The notes: a model not told the origin generated them from the letters alone. A DNA stretch of 64,000 nucleotides from Marthasterias glacialis (GCA_911728455.2 OU452223.1:28901321-28965320); one strand, 5' to 3'. Shown: positions 39,074 to 52,732, counted from the first letter of the stretch. Made by a program: numbers and translations.

Positions 39074-39701
39074 AACCCGAAATGTTTGTTGGTTTACCAC
39101 CGGTGTATCGCGAAGACTATATCGCTGATTTACGTTTAGGGTCAATGGTTATAAGATTGCTAGCACGTACATCATCGTGGAAAGCCCTTTATCACCGGCT
39201 GAAAATCCTTACTTTGATAGGACTTAATCAGGGGAGATTTACCACATTATCATCACCGGAAAACGAACTCCTCTCGAAGATTCTCTAGAACGCAAGAATA
39301 GGCCTATAGGATAATCTGGAATTCAACGCAGTGATTATATAGTCCCCCGTAGCCATCCAAAATTCAAAAAGCATTTTGGCAACCTCTGCGCCAAATGAAC
39401 GTACATAATATAGAGTGCTAACAATTTCTGAAGTTTAAAAGAGCAAAGCCTCACCCGAAGGCTTAAATACAACCAATAGTCATTATGAGGAAAAATCCAT
39501 CGGAAATGTATTTTCCCTCCCTGTGGTCTAGGTGTGTTTAAATAAGGTTAATATATTTGCTAAAAGGCAGAATTTTCTTGAAATCTTAAGCACGATGATG
39601 GGTTAGTTTCAGGTATACTTGACAACTGACTGTCAAAGTTTTTAAGTCATCAAACAGCTAGCGGGGCTTAAACCAATCGGGTTCATACAAGGTACATATT
39701 G

Positions 39702-39743
<42 letters not shown>

Positions 39744-40681
39744 TTATCTTTTTTAAATGAAAAATTGAAACCTTCATACCCTTCGGATCTATGATATTAT
39801 AATTTTGCATGTGTTTGCTTTACAGGGCGGATTCCAATAGTCGCTCCGGGAAAGGGGGCGTGGCTTGTTTCTTTTCCAACTGGAGTCAAGTAAAGGCGAT
39901 GAAAGAGAAAAAGGTATTTCTGTCAAATTGTTTATGTTTAGTCGTAACTGTAGTTGGCGGCTCTACTGTCTTTCTTATGTCCATCAATCATGATGCTTTA
40001 TGATGGTGCCATACAATACCAAAATGTATTGTTCCTTCCTTGGCAGAAACTTTACTTCCTTAAGTGTTATTGTTCAGTGAAATCCGCCAATTTCGTTGAC
40101 ACATTAACAATAACAATGGACTTATACTTTTTGGTAAATTGGCGCAATGATTTTGTCCGGATACATTCATCAACCACAGCAGACGAATTGACAGGTGTCC
40201 AGTCTTTACCCTGGTCCAGGTCTATTGCTCTGACGGGAACCATTGAAGTATAACCAAACAATAATGACACCTGCTAGGTCAGTGACGTCATGACGTCTAT
40301 TGACAAGCCCCGCGAATGGAAGCTTTGGGGAGCAGTTCTTGTGAAGTGAAGATAAAAGATGGCGCAACTTTACGTCGCCAGACGTGATTTCTGTTGAAAG
40401 TCATTTGTCTGTTTGGATGACTGTACTTGACAATGATATCCGTTTATTGACTACTCAGGTTCGACGTGCAAAAAACTCAATTCTGACTCAAGATCGGCAA
40501 AAGTTTCAAAGAAGAGTTGGTTATCATTTTTCGTGCGAAATTATCTTTGTGGAACACGGTTGTTAGATTGATTCAGGGTGATTACCGAATGTTTCTGATT
40601 TGGTTGCATTAATTAGGTGATTTTATTGTCGCTGCATTTTAACTGGATGGTCTGGTTGGAGTAACATGTTCATGATTTAGA
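39074..40681. other. wnt9-GOSR2 spacer, unannotated
   Basis: Contains an (ATT)n tract at about 39709-39745. No gene recognised. Confidence 0.5.
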
Positions 40682-41165
40682 ATTGATACGGGGGTGATAA
40701 GATTGATACAGGGTGATTAGATTGATACAGGGTGAGTAGATTTATACCCGGTGATTCGGTTGATACGGTGTGATTAGATTTATACCCGGTGATTCGGTTG
40801 ATACAGGGCAATTACATTGATACGGGGTGATTAGATTAATACAGTGTGATTTAGTAGTTTGGTGTACAGGGTTATTCGATTAATACAGGGTGATAAGGTT
40901 GATTCAGGATGATTAAATTGATCAACAGGGATTCGATTGATACAGGATGATTCGATTGATATGGGGTGATTAGAATGATACAGGGTGATTAGATTGATAA
41001 AGGGTGATTCGGTTGATACAGGGTGGTTCGATTGATACAGGGTGATTATATTGTACATGTGATCATAGTGATACAGGGTGATTAGATTGATACAGGGTGA
41101 TTAAATTGATCCATGGTGATCATGTTGATACAGGGTGATTATGTTGATACATGGTGATTAGATTA
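40682..41165. repeat. degenerate 19-bp tandem repeat
   Basis: Units approximate ATTGATACAGGGTGATTAG, about 25 copies with many substitutions and indels; an old array. Confidence 0.9.
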
Positions 41166-43913
41166 CATACTATGAAATGAAATTACTCTTTTTAACAATA
41201 ATGTTGTTGCCTCCCCCTTTAAAATCGTGTTTTCTCCGAAATAAATAAACAAACACCAGACTGCGTAATTTTTACACACTAAGTCCACAAACTTCATTTC
41301 CAGTTAGCGTATTGAATAATAATCATTTTATTTCGTCTGAAAGAGTCTCGGGGAACGAGCAGCCGCTCTGAGAGAAGATAACAAAATAATAAGAAGACGG
41401 AGATGGGTAGTCTCTTTGAAGCCCCAGCTCAACATTGGTAAGAAAAAAATATAAATGTTCAGATTTACATATACCTTACTTGGTATAAAGATAATGATGG
41501 TAGAAAACTTTCCTTGACATCTTTCTGCTTGAAACGTTATCGTTTTTAAATATCAAATTATATAAGATCCAAAATTAGTTTTCGTCTCAGTGAGGCTAAA
41601 ACTCTCCGATAGGAATGCGTACGAAAATGCTGAATGCATTTTTAATTTTTTTTCGCAAATGAAATAACGAAATGAGCTGACATTTTTGCAGGTTGGTTTT
41701 ATTACAAATATCTTGAATTGTGCAAATTAATGGAATCATTTACAGTCAGTTTACCAATGTTGAGCTGGGGGTTTTAATCTACATGCAAACACTCAAACAG
41801 CCAACATACCCCAACCTTCCTCTCCCGTATGTTTAAAATTGTTTTAGCATTAGTAGTTATTTTAAGCTGCGGGTATCTCATAATTATACTTAAATGAATG
41901 TGGCAAAGGGTGCCGGAAAATGGGTGATTATAGTAACCAATTCGAGACCCCGGCTGAGTCTTCGGCTCCGAATTAGGCACCGTCCCGTGTTTGTGAATTC
42001 CCATACTGAAAGTGTGTATTTAAAAGGGGGGCCCATAGCTGTTTATTAGCCAAACATATTGTTGAAAAATGTATCTGCTAAATAAAACATTGGCGGGAAC
42101 CAGGCACACAATTGAATACACAAGACTATTTAGGCTGTTAATTCTTTCCTCTCTAATTGAAAAGATGATTTTGAAAACTTTGTTTGCTGAAGCGGCTCTA
42201 CGAACTTGGCCCAAATATTACATATGAAATTTTAAATGTTTCTTTTCTGTTTTTTGGAAAATCATGCAAATTGAATAAGCTGGTATTTCTATGTCAATTT
42301 AATGACTGTTGTCATATAATTACTTAGATTCTGACATGGACGTAGTCAGGTCTAAATTATTAATAGTCCTGACCATGAGAGTACATTTTATATTATAAGT
42401 AATCAACATGATTTGTAGAGAAGACATAACAAGTTGCTTTTGCGTAATAATAAAAGTAATAAATTGTAGTACCGGTAGTAAAAGTAGTAATTGGCTTAGA
42501 AAGGTTCGGAGAAACAACGTGGTCTCCAAACATAAAAGTTGTTGATTTAAAGTCTGACAGCTCACAAGGTTCAATGTTACAAGAGTGCATGTAACACAAA
42601 TCATCCCGAAATGTATGTCTATCCGAAATTATATCAATTTCGAGAAAAATTGCTTGAATTTGTTGTTATTGTCATTGCATGACATGAAAAGTTTAAATGA
42701 GCACTGCACGGGAAATATGAAATATTAAAGAAAAAACATACACCACTGACTAGACAACTGGAGTCGTGTGTTTAAATGAAATTCACACACTACACACACT
42801 GTGTTTGTGTAGACTGATTTGAATGAATATGCACATCCAGACCACTGCTGTCCCATCCCGTGAAACTTTTAACTTAACTATCGTTAAGTCACCGGACGAA
42901 CGATTAACACAACGGGAAATTAAATCGGTGTAAGTTAATTGGAGATAGGTGGCACAGTAATTTAACGTTCAAATGAAAAGGGCTCTTTACCCCCCCCCCC
43001 CTCCCCGATCACAAGCAATCCATAATGCTTGGGTCTGAGTTTATTAATTAACAAGTGGCTTGACCGCAAGAGGGCGCTTATCTTTTTGTGTTTGACAGAG
43101 ATTAGTTCAAATTAACGGGGTATAAAAAGGTGACAATTATTTTGATTCGTCAGGAGCAGATCTGGGGGAGGGTGGACCAAGGGGACGAGTGCCCCTGGCA
43201 ACTAAAGCAAAATCTTATTTCTAAGTTTGATAAAATATACCGTGTAAAACGCCTCTGAAAATGTCTTATAGGTTGCACCCGAGAGCATCGAATGTTTTCA
43301 TTTTTTTCCTCGGGGCCCTCAAGCGCGCCCCGAACCCCCCCCCCCCCCCCCCCCACGCAGTAAAAGCTTTGCGTTTGCACTCGCTGGTTCGTCTAGTAAA
43401 CATGCCCCACGCAATAATTTTATCCTGGCTATAACGCTTTTTCTATATACATGGCAAGGGTGTGGCACACGATAACATTGTCAAGTATCCACCACCCTCT
43501 CCAGTTGTAAAGAATCGATGTTACGGCAGAGTTAACTTATGCATTAATGTCCAGCCCGACAAGGATCCAACTTGATCATTTAGGCCTACGTGCATAAACC
43601 AATGGAACATATGGGTCTCGGCACGGAATAGATATTTTGGTCAACATTTTTATAAATGGGTGTGCCCCCGCTTAAAACAAATCCTGGATTCGCGCTTGTT
43701 AATTTAATTGCTTTATTTATGGAATTTAAAAAAAACGTGTAGTTATGAATGGAATGCAAACTGTGCTGGATACACAGAATCGTTGACGGTAGATTTACAG
43801 CATTGATGAATCACGGCGGACAAATAATGTCAAACTTACTGTCAAATCGATAATTCGATACTCTGTCAATTTCAAGAAAGTGTAATGACAATCCAGCTGA
43901 TCTTTAAAATGAG
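41166..43913. other. wnt9-GOSR2 spacer, unannotated
   Basis: No gene recognised. Includes poly-C tracts at 42991-43005 and 43336-43353. Confidence 0.5.
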
Positions 43914-44013
43914 NNNNNNNNNNNNNNNNNNNNNNNNNNNNNNNNNNNNNNNNNNNNNNNNNNNNNNNNNNNNNNNNNNNNNNNNNNNNNNNNNNNNNNN
44001 NNNNNNNNNNNNN
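43914..44013. other. assembly gap (100 N)
   Basis: Exactly 100 N bases, the conventional filler for a gap of unknown size. The true distance between the flanks is unknown. Confidence 0.99.
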
Positions 44014-45534
44014 TATAGGCTTGCCGAATGGATTTGTACTCAGGTTCGAGTCCAGCATCAGCCAAAATGTTGTTTGCTTACCCTTAATTTATATAGTATT
44101 TTCCAGTCAGTTTCCCTTGTATATTTACATTCTGTGTAAATCCACTTTGAAAGCCTTTATCCATTCGTTGTGCATATCCCCGCATCCTTTACCAAGGGGT
44201 CGATCCCTGATTGATGAACTTCCACACCCTTGTTTTAGAGTGAATCTATCTATAGCAGGGACGTGAATGCCAACCTCTTTTTATTGGGGATGAAGGTCCG
44301 GGACCCAAAGGGAGTAACCTTGCTGGTTGTTGACCTGACCATGTCCCTACCCCACCTGTCGATGACTAGATATTGTGTTCATCGCGCCTCATCAATCTTG
44401 GTCGCGTACCTTTTTGTACACAATTAAAGACGGTTCTAATGACCCAGACTCCCCCGTCCCAGCCTCTTAAGTGCAATGTAGAAAAACAAATGAATCGCTC
44501 TTATAAATAAGATTGTTTAAAAACAAATGAATCGCTCTTATAAATAAGATCGTTAAAAAAAAAATCCCCTTTTAAGATTCAGCAATCCGCCAACGAAAAG
44601 AACAACCTTTCCAATCGACATAATTCAAATTTATTACCAGCATTTGTCATCGCAATGCGCAGACGCCTTAAAATCTTGCTGGTGAGACTTGCTTTTATTA
44701 ATAGCATTCGATCATAAAAGTGGAAAACAAGCGTTTAGAATAAGGCAGACGTTTTCATAATCATTGGTGAGTAAATACCGACGCCTTTGAGTGTTTATCT
44801 TTGCAGATGTTCAGTTTATTTATAGTAACGGCTACTTGGAAAATAGAGTCTGTGTCTGAAAAAGTTTGGCCAGCGCTTCAGTAAGACTCGAATCAGTAAG
44901 CGTTGAATTAGAATCGACGTACTGCGCCTATAAGTCGCGCCTATCATCATTGTCCAGTGTTGAGTAGTGTGCGCCGCGTAGCCGCCCTGCTCGCCAGGTG
45001 AGTTGGTAAACTACAAAATGAAATTAATCAGTCAAATCCGATAGGGACGGGCGCAAAGCATGGGCCTTACTGGCGATCAACAGTGCGTGGCTACTGTAGG
45101 CTCATTGGTGGAACTTTATAGAGGGCTTTGGGATGGGGGCTTGCACCGTCATGGGAGAGTAACGAAGATTTCCCTGTGCCGGACGTTCGGTGGAATAGGG
45201 GGCACTGGCAGACAATTGAACTCTGTTAAAATGGTGAGACTTCCTATCTACATATATGTAAAACTGCCAAATCGACCGGGCCTATATGGGAAATCCTACA
45301 TAGCCAGAGTATAATGAGGGCGGAAGGAACGGGGAAGTGAGTCTAATTTAATTTCACTTACAAAGAAGTTGTGTTTGTCTACACGCTGTTCATGGAATTA
45401 AAAAGAAGAAAGAAAAAAAACCGAGAAAAAACGAAGTCGATAGTTGATCGCACATGTAACTATTTCACATTGTCACATAGACTGTGCTGTACCGGTATGT
45501 GGCATAGACGCCCCGTCCCCTCTCGTTCTATCTG
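44014..45534. other. wnt9-GOSR2 spacer, unannotated
   Basis: Holds one short tandem duplication (44486-44553). No gene recognised. Confidence 0.45.
44482..44553. repeat. 37-bp direct repeat, 2 copies
   Basis: ACAAATGAATCGCTCTTATA and the following TAAGAT occur at 44486 and again at 44523. Confidence 0.85.
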
Positions 45535-46445
45535 GACCCAATTTCATGGCACTGGTTACCAAAAATTCTGTGCATTTCTATGGATCATACCAAGGTGAAC
45601 AATTCTGCGCAAACGGCGCCCTGTTTAAAGCGTGTATTTCTACGGATCGTACCGAGGCGAACAATTCTGCGCAAACGGCGCCCTGTTTAAAGCGTGTATT
45701 TCTACGGATCGTACCGAGGCGAACAATTCTGCGCAAACGGCGCCCTGTTTAAAGCGTGTATTTCTACGGATCGTACCGAGGCGAACAATTCTGCGCAAAC
45801 GGCGCCCTGTTTAAAGCGTGTATTTCTACGGATCGTACCGAGGCGAACAATTCTGCGCAAACGGCGCCCTGTTTAAAGCGTGTATTTCTACGGATCGTAC
45901 CGAGGCGAACAATTCTGCGCAAACGGCGCCCTGTTTAAAGCGTGTATTTCTACGGATCGTACCGAGGCGAACAATTCTGCGCAAACGGCGCCCTGTTTAA
46001 AGCGTGTATTTCTACGGATCGTACCGAGGCGAACAATTCTGCGCAAACGGCGCCCTGTTTAAAGCGTGTATTTCTACGGATCGTACCGAGGCGAACAATT
46101 CTGCGCAAACGGCGCCCTGTTTAAAGCGTGTATTTCTACGGATCGTACCGAGGCGAACAATTCTGCGCAAACGGCGCCCTGTTTAAAGCGTGTATTTCTA
46201 CGGATCGTACCGAGGCGAACAATTCTGCGCAAACGGCGCCCTGTTTAAAGCGTGTATTTCTGTAGATCGTACCGAGGCGAACAATTCTGCGCAAACGGCG
46301 CCCTGTTTAAAGCGTGTATTTCTACGGATCGTACCGAGGCGAACAATTCTGCGCAAACGGCGCCCTGTTTAAAGCGTGTATTTCTGTAGATCGTACCGAG
46401 GCGTAAGCGCAGAGTTCCACGGTAAGAAGTGCCATGAAATTGGGC
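45535..46445. mobile_element. CCCAATTTCATGG MITE expanded by an internal satellite
   Basis: Left end GACCCAATTTCATGGCACTG and the inverted right end CCCAATTTCATGGCACTTC share the TIR of the element at 19479-19598. Nearly all of its interior is the 62-bp array at 45597-46402. Confidence 0.75.
45597..46402. repeat. 62-bp satellite, 13 copies
   Basis: The unit begins GAACAATTCTGCGCAAACGG and includes CGTGTATTTCTACGGATCGT. Copies are virtually identical. Units 11 and 13 share TGTAGATCG in place of TACGGATCG, indicating a recent 124-bp two-unit duplication at the right end. Repeated 60-codon frames here are artefacts. Confidence 0.97.
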
Positions 46446-46488
46446 AGAGGTCAGCCATCGAAGAAGCCAGACTCATAACATTCAAAAG

Positions 46489-46523
<35 letters not shown>

Positions 46524-47145
46524 GAAAGTCTAACAATATTTTCCAGCGGCACATGAGGAGGTCATTACGCATGCCGTTCGAGACCAGCGTACAAGAGACA
46601 CCGAACTGCTCTGCAAGAAACACTTTAATATTTTGACGTTTCTAAAATAAGATACATGTGGATTTGATTCGGTCATAACATTCGTAACCATAACTTGTAC
46701 CTATTTTTGTGTGTATGATCAATAACCTGTGGGTAAAAACCATTGACCCAGAAGACTTCAAACAAAAGGGATCTTGAGGACGTACTCTATGCAATTTTGT
46801 AGACAAACCAATGGGGATTTCACTTTACACAAAATAAGTCCAAACAATGGGAGAAGATTAGATAAAAACTTGATTTACCGGATCGGACGAGCGTGGGTAG
46901 GGAGTACTAAAAGTGGACAACGCAATTTTCTTTTTTTTATAGTAGAAAATGAGAATTTACTTTCAAGTAAAACATTTTTTTCAAAAACTTCATTTTCTGC
47001 TAGCAGAAATTTGAATTTTACTTTTTGCCAGTGACTGGCGGTCAACAAGTAGACAAACCAAATTTCCAAAATTCTCTTAGCAGAAATTTGGAATTTGGTT
47101 CCTTCATACGTGGGTGAGTGTGAATGTGCGGAGGTTTGCCATTTT
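46446..47145. other. wnt9-GOSR2 spacer, unannotated
   Basis: Contains a poly-T run (46494-46520) and, near 46980-47100, TTAGCAGAAATTTG words like those of the CTTAGC-rich MITEs. No gene. Confidence 0.45.
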
Positions 47146-47521
47146 CAGCGGCAAAACTGAGGTAAAATCTTACGGACAGGTGTACCACTTTTTTCTTAGA
47201 GGGGCACTGTCGGCCAATTAAAACTGTAGTTTTCGTTCGTCTTTTTCCTTAAAAATGTTTTTAAAAATATAAAAAGGAAAAAAAAAACTTCCAGCGCTCT
47301 AGTTATGCCTTTTACTATTATTTATAAAATAATATGACGTGGAATAGAATTAAAAACAAATTGTCTGCGTGTAAATAAATAAAAGCCTGTTTTTAAAAAC
47401 ATTGAAATCGCTACGTAAAAGCTTCTAAAACATGATATTCTGGTAATTTTCAATGGCTGGGGCAACCGGGGTCATGAGCATCAGTTGTTGGGCACGTGCC
47501 CCCCTCTTGGGCACGTCACTG
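47146..47521. mobile_element. hAT-type element, copy 2 (opposite orientation to 31305-31672)
   Basis: Starts CAGCGGCAAAACTGAGGTAA and ends GGGCACGTCACTG. Collinear with the reverse complement of copy 1: GGCCAATTAAAACTG, TGGTAATTTT, CATCAGTTG and GGCACGTGCCCCCC appear in the same order. 376 bp versus 368 bp. The flanking octamers do not match, so the target duplication has decayed or been lost. Confidence 0.75.
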
Positions 47522-48108
47522 ATTATATAGTGACGTGCCGTGCGAGGTGGAGGGGAAGGGTGACAGCGTTCCCTTTTATGTCTGTCAACTTCATCGTCAG
47601 GAGCCGGGACTCACAACTGTCTTAATGTGAGAAAGGGCTCTCCCCTCTCCCCTCCCCCACCCCGCCAACCCAGAGACACTGAGTCTCAACATACATTGTA
47701 GACCCCGACCTGACTTTAGCTACAAACACCGTGTGGCTGTGTCGACACAAACTACGCAGCCCGTCCATCAACGGGCAAAGCCCTAGCTGAGGACACGGTG
47801 ATCAAGTTGATGCCGCGGAAGATCTAGGCGTAACTCCAGACTGAATGTACAGATTAGCACTTATAAACGGCTTGCCTATTATACCTTGCAGCACACGGGG
47901 CTTGTTAAAGAGTGGTAACTTTCAATTTATGGTAGGCTGAGATGCTTCCTTCCTGCTGGGAACCGCAAAGTTAAAGGTATCTGTACATTTTAAGGGAATA
48001 AAAAGTTGCCTTTGATCCTTAAGGCTGTTCCTATTGGAATATACGTGTACCCTGATTGGAGCCCTCATCTCCCAATGAAAATATTAATGGTTCTCAGTTG
48101 AGAAATCT
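47522..48108. other. wnt9-GOSR2 spacer, unannotated
   Basis: No recognised feature. Confidence 0.45.
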
Positions 48109-48111
48109 TTA

Positions 48112-48317
48112 AGGCCATGTCACATAGGGAAACTTTTCTGGGCAACTTGGAGAATGCACTGCATGCAAACAGAACAGAATGACAGGACACGAGACAATAT
48201 TCTAGCTGTAACTTACTATCCCACGAAAAAAATGAGAAAACTGAGTTAAAAATGAATATTCTTATTGGAGATTGCCTGTAGCTGGTTGCCTGTAAATTGC
48301 CCCGTGTGACATGGCCT
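48112..48317. mobile_element. MITE with TTA target duplication, 206 bp
   Basis: Ends AGGCCATGTCACATAGGG and CCCCGTGTGACATGGCCT (inverted), flanked by TTA (48109-48111 and 48318-48320). Three-base TTA/TAA duplications are typical of PIF/Harbinger elements. No coding capacity. Confidence 0.75.
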
Positions 48318-48351
48318 TTAGATGACAACCTTCTGGCATTTGCATTTGTGG

Positions 48352-48752
48352 CGTGTCGTGGCGTGTCGTGGCCGAGCGTATAAGAACTCCGGACTCAAGC
48401 TCTGGTGTCTGATCGAGTCCCGGTCGTGACACTTGTGTCCTTAAGCAAGACACTTAACCATTATTGCTTCGTCCTTCGGATGGGACGTAAAGCCGTTGGT
48501 CCCGTGTGTTGTGTAAAGCACGTAAAAGAACCCAGTGACACTTATCGCAAAGAGAAGGGGTTCGCCCGGTGTTCCTGGTTTGATCGGCTGCAGATTGCGC
48601 CACAGCACCATGTGAACCATTACATGGTGCTATGTAAAGGAACAGGTCTCATACTTCAAAAACGTAACTCATCATACCTCGCAGGAAAAAAATACTGAGC
48701 GCTCTGAGACGCCCATAGGGTGTGTGATAAAGCGCTATATAAAAACTGTGTA
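48352..48752 (+). mobile_element. tRNA-derived SINE with conserved central domain
   Basis: Promoter-like A box TGGCCGAGCGTATAAG (about 48369) and a degenerate B box TGATCGAGTCC (about 48410). Then comes a central domain with TCCTTAAGCAAGACACTTAA and TTCGGATGGGACGTAAAG. The 3' end, GAGCGCTCTGAGACGCCC ... AAAGCGCTATATAAA, is of the kind shared with LINE 3' ends. The CGGATGGGACG core resembles the deeply conserved Nin-type SINE domain (from memory). A partial relative lies at 54213-54335. Confidence 0.78.
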
Positions 48753-50259
48753 TTATATATACCACCCTCAAACTATCTAAATTGAGATACCCAATCCCTG
48801 ACTGGATATTTTGCTGCCACTGAAGCTATCAATTATTCCTCCCATTTTCCAATCGGGAAACCCTGGGTTGGAACAACACCTCCTGTGCCTTGGACAATTC
48901 ATGCTGTGTGGCATGTCCATCCTGTAGATAACACGTTATATAATATGTCACCCTAAAAGTTCCAAGTGTTGACCTCAGTAACACTTGTTCCTGACCACCC
49001 ATCAATACAAATTAGCATCCTCCCTAAGCTAGTGGACTTAAAAAGCGAATCAGAGAGTCAGGTGTATGGGGCTGGGGGACGAACTGAGTTTGATTTGCCT
49101 GGAGACTTGGGCTTGGAGACAACTGATGCATTACACTACAAGTATGAGCATGCGTTGGATTGATTTTCTGGGTGGGGAAGGCGACCAGTCGACCACCACC
49201 CGAGATTGGCCACTTGCCATAATGTACTGAACGTCCACCTGCTAGATGCAGTGCTTCTCTGAGATTCTTGAAATATTACGCACAAAAATCGTGTAATGTA
49301 GTGTTGATTTCACTATGATCTTATGTGGAAGACAGTACCTAGATGGCACTGCTGCACATCTTGTTTGTACATTTATACTTCAATTACCCACCCACACTCC
49401 TGTTAGCATAATTTTTTTGGTCTATAGCACCTTACTCACGGATTCCAGAGCTTATCAATTCTCCTAGCGCGTCGGGCGGTCCCTTCCTCGTAACCCCATC
49501 CCACACACCCTTTTATTGGCTCGACTTAAACATTATGTTCTCGTGGCTCGGTTGTGACATGTTGCTGTACCTGGCGACTCGTGTAAGGAGATGATGGCAC
49601 GATGCCAGATAGGTCGGGTAACCCAATACCCTTCTCCTGGAGGAAAATTCCTGTATACAAGAAACGCTGATGCAACATTGGTTTAAATTTACCACGACCT
49701 GTCGAAGTTACTTGTGCGAAATCAAAGAATGTACCATTCAATAAAATTAATGAATATTATTCCTAGTAAAATTGTAGATCAACCAAACTTGATAGAATAA
49801 TATTCGTATAACAAGACAACAGAAGGTATTCAATCTGAAGTTAATTATTTGCTGACTCATCATTGTTGGCACAAGACTTTTAAAGTCCACGCATGGTGCC
49901 AAAAACCAGAATGGCAACAGGTTTTCGGCTACACCTTCTTGGCAGGTGATGGTGTTTACACCTATCATCAGTAGTCCGAAGGAGATACCAGGCTCACCCA
50001 ATAAGCTGCTATCATTATCACACACTAGCGGAAGTTAGACAATCCACGTCGGCAGTCCCATGCACACCTGTTTTACTACCTTGAGGGCGGACCTATTTAA
50101 GTAACTGACCCAACATTTCAGAGGCTGAGAAACCCGATGTTTTTTTCAAGTTTATTCGTTGCAAAGTTCAGTGTATCTAGTTGTTAGTGGTGACTTTTGA
50201 ACAATAGGGAGTCCCCATAAAGTGTTTTGTTATGTGTGTGTGCATTCATTGTCCGGGTG
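48753..50259. other. wnt9-GOSR2 spacer, unannotated
   Basis: No gene or clear repeat seen. Confidence 0.45.
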
Positions 50260-50670
50260 ATAACTCGAGAAGGACTTGTGGCATTACTTAAAACTTGGTG
50301 GATGGATTGGTCATGGGATCTCCCAAATGCTAATCGTTTTTGGACCCATGGTCAAATGTCGGTGTCATTATGGACAGAGCAAGGCATGTGGTCCAAGTGA
50401 ATACTGGTAGACTTTGCGTACCAACTTTTGACTCGGTGTAGTGGATTGGTCTTTGGATCCCTCAGAAGTGTATTGTTTTTGGACTCCTCTAGGTCAACTG
50501 TCGAGGTCATTATGGCTAAAAACAGAAGAAAGAAATGTGGTCTGAGCGAAAACTCGAGGACTTAACGGATCAACACAAAACTTGGTGTGTGGATTGGTCT
50601 TGGGATCCCTCAGAAGTCTATTTTTTTGACTCCCCTAGGTCACATTTCGAGGTCAATGGCTAAAATAAGA
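50260..50670. repeat. divergent tandem repeat, about 115-120 bp, 3-4 copies
   Basis: Units share AACTTGGTG, GGATTGGTCTTGGGATC, CCTCAGAAGT, TTTTTGGACTCC, CTAGGTCA, and GAGGTCATTATGGCTAA in order, with clear divergence between units. Confidence 0.8.
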
Positions 50671-51783
50671 AGTGGTATTCACACTGTTAAAGCGAAATTT
50701 AGGTTGTAAATTGGTCTTGCTACATTGCCTTGAACTTGGGATGCCGTAAGTCAAAGGTCAAATTTAATGTTTCTAAAGAACCAGATGGTGCAATGTAGGG
50801 CCTATTTAGTTTAAATGGTTAAGTCTAGTCATATGCACGGACCGGCTTCATGTTTTATTTTAAGTTGCCGCCCTCGCTAGAAAAATTATGGACAAGCTGC
50901 CAACTGATGTTGACTAATTTGTTTTAACTTCATATCAATTTTCCAGACAAATTGTAGCAATGTAGACACGTGAAACTCGACTCACAATGGTGTCAGCAAT
51001 AAAAAGGAATCAACTCTGTGATTTAACAGCGTCGTGAAATGTACTTGATTGGTCGGGCCCACCCAGGCTGAACTTGCGATCAAAACTCACATAATTGCTT
51101 AGAAAAAATGGAGACGAAGCTTATACATGTATATTGCAGCAGTCGCTTGTGGCAGTAAAAGTCCACAGATATATCCGTCCCAGTTTTAAGTGGGACGGAA
51201 ATTAACATTCTAACATTCATCTTTAAAAGATGAATATTAATTGTTGTCGTTATTGAGTTTATAATCATTATACAAAAGGTGTAATCGTTAAAAGATCTCC
51301 GGAATCACCAAGGGACTAGTTCCATACCCTTCACATGTTTGTTTTCTATACATATGGGATTTCCTTTTTAAAACTAAGTGCAAGATCGGATATCATCGGC
51401 ATAAAATTGATTCGTTTCAATCTTGAAGCAAATTGATTACACCGGTACCAATCTTTCAGACAAATGTTTCCGTTCAAAATACTGTCAGTCAAGTAAATAG
51501 CATTAGTTTGAAGAACCCCCTTAAAAAAAACAATAAAAACAGCTTGTCAAAATTCCTGACAAATCATTAACCGTTTTTACTCAAACATGCCACCAGATTT
51601 AATATTCAAACAAGACGAACACGTATTGAGCACCAAATGCAACACCCCGCGGCGCAGCTAATCATTACCTTTTATCTCAATAGGGTATTCATTTCAGATT
51701 CAAAATAGTTCAATTACTGACAGCATTAAATGTTGTTTAATTCTTGATAAAAGAAAATGACTGAGTGAAAAGTGATGACTGGC
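50671..51783. other. wnt9-GOSR2 spacer, unannotated
   Basis: No recognised feature. Confidence 0.45.
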
Positions 51784-52165
51784 GAGTAATTTGGTTATAA
51801 TGAGCAATGAGTAGTGAGTAATGAGTTATAATGTGTAGAGTAATGAGTTATAATGAGCAATGAGTAGTAACTAGCTGTATTGAGTAATGGGTAATGAGTT
51901 ACGAGCAATTAGTGAGTAATAATTTGTGAAATGAGTAATGAGTAATGAGTTAATATGTGCAAATGAGTAGTGAGTAATAACGAGTTATGGGTAATAAGTT
52001 ATAATGAGCAATGAGTAGTGAGTAATGAGTTTTAATGAGCAATGAGTAGTAAGTAGTGAGTTATAATGTGTAGTAAGTAATGAGTTATAATGGGCAATGA
52101 GTAGTAACGAGTTGTAATGAGTAATGAGTAGTGAGTAACGAGTTTTAATGAGTAATGGGTAATGA
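51784..52165. repeat. GAGTAATGAGTTATAATGAG-type degenerate simple repeat
   Basis: Irregular mixture of GAGTAAT, GAGTAGT, GAGTTATAAT and GAGCAAT words over about 380 bases. Confidence 0.9.
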
Positions 52166-52723
52166 ATAAATATCACAACTTTTAAAAATACACATGACCT
52201 CTGTAGAAGACACTTGTAAATTCCCATGAGTGTAACCTTGGTCGGTAAACATTAAAAAGCACACAGAAACGGTTTCATTTAGAATGTTAAATCCTTTTAT
52301 TTGACTTGAAGTACTGGAAATAGTTGTACTTGCACGTAACACTGAATAAAACGAATCCACATGAATCCAAGGCTTGGGTTTAGTTCATGGTTGTAACATC
52401 TTTTTGTTTGTTCAATAGTTAGTTGAACATATACATATATTCAGATTAGACAATTACAGATGATCAATAAAACAACAACAGAAAATAACAAAGATAAGTG
52501 ATCATATGCCTAATTAATTTGCCGTCATAATAAAGTGCTGGCTGCTTGAAATTTAGTCGACTGAGACAAAAAAGTTAAAATCAAGAAATGCTTGGGTTCT
52601 TTGACGCTCATCATCCCATGTAAATTTTGATTCATTCAAAAAAATGATGACGGCTGCAGAGTCAAAACATACAGACAAAGCCATTAAAGGTCATTGCATA
52701 TGTACTGTTACCAGTGTTTTCCA
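52166..52723. other. wnt9-GOSR2 spacer, unannotated
   Basis: AT-rich; no recognised feature. Confidence 0.45.
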
Positions 52724-52732
52724 CCATTACTG

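Noticed and set aside
38198-39145. Long open frames on both strands (315 and 204 codons)
   Set aside because: They exist only because an octamer repeat of GACCAACA/CCAACAAA lacks stops; composition is pure repeat.
43140-43380. Possible third hAT-like or other transposon with CAG end
   Set aside because: G/C-rich wording is suggestive, but no matching inverted end or target duplication could be found.
45597-46402. CRISPR-like regular array
   Set aside because: The 62-bp units are contiguous and identical with no variable spacers, inside a eukaryotic MITE.
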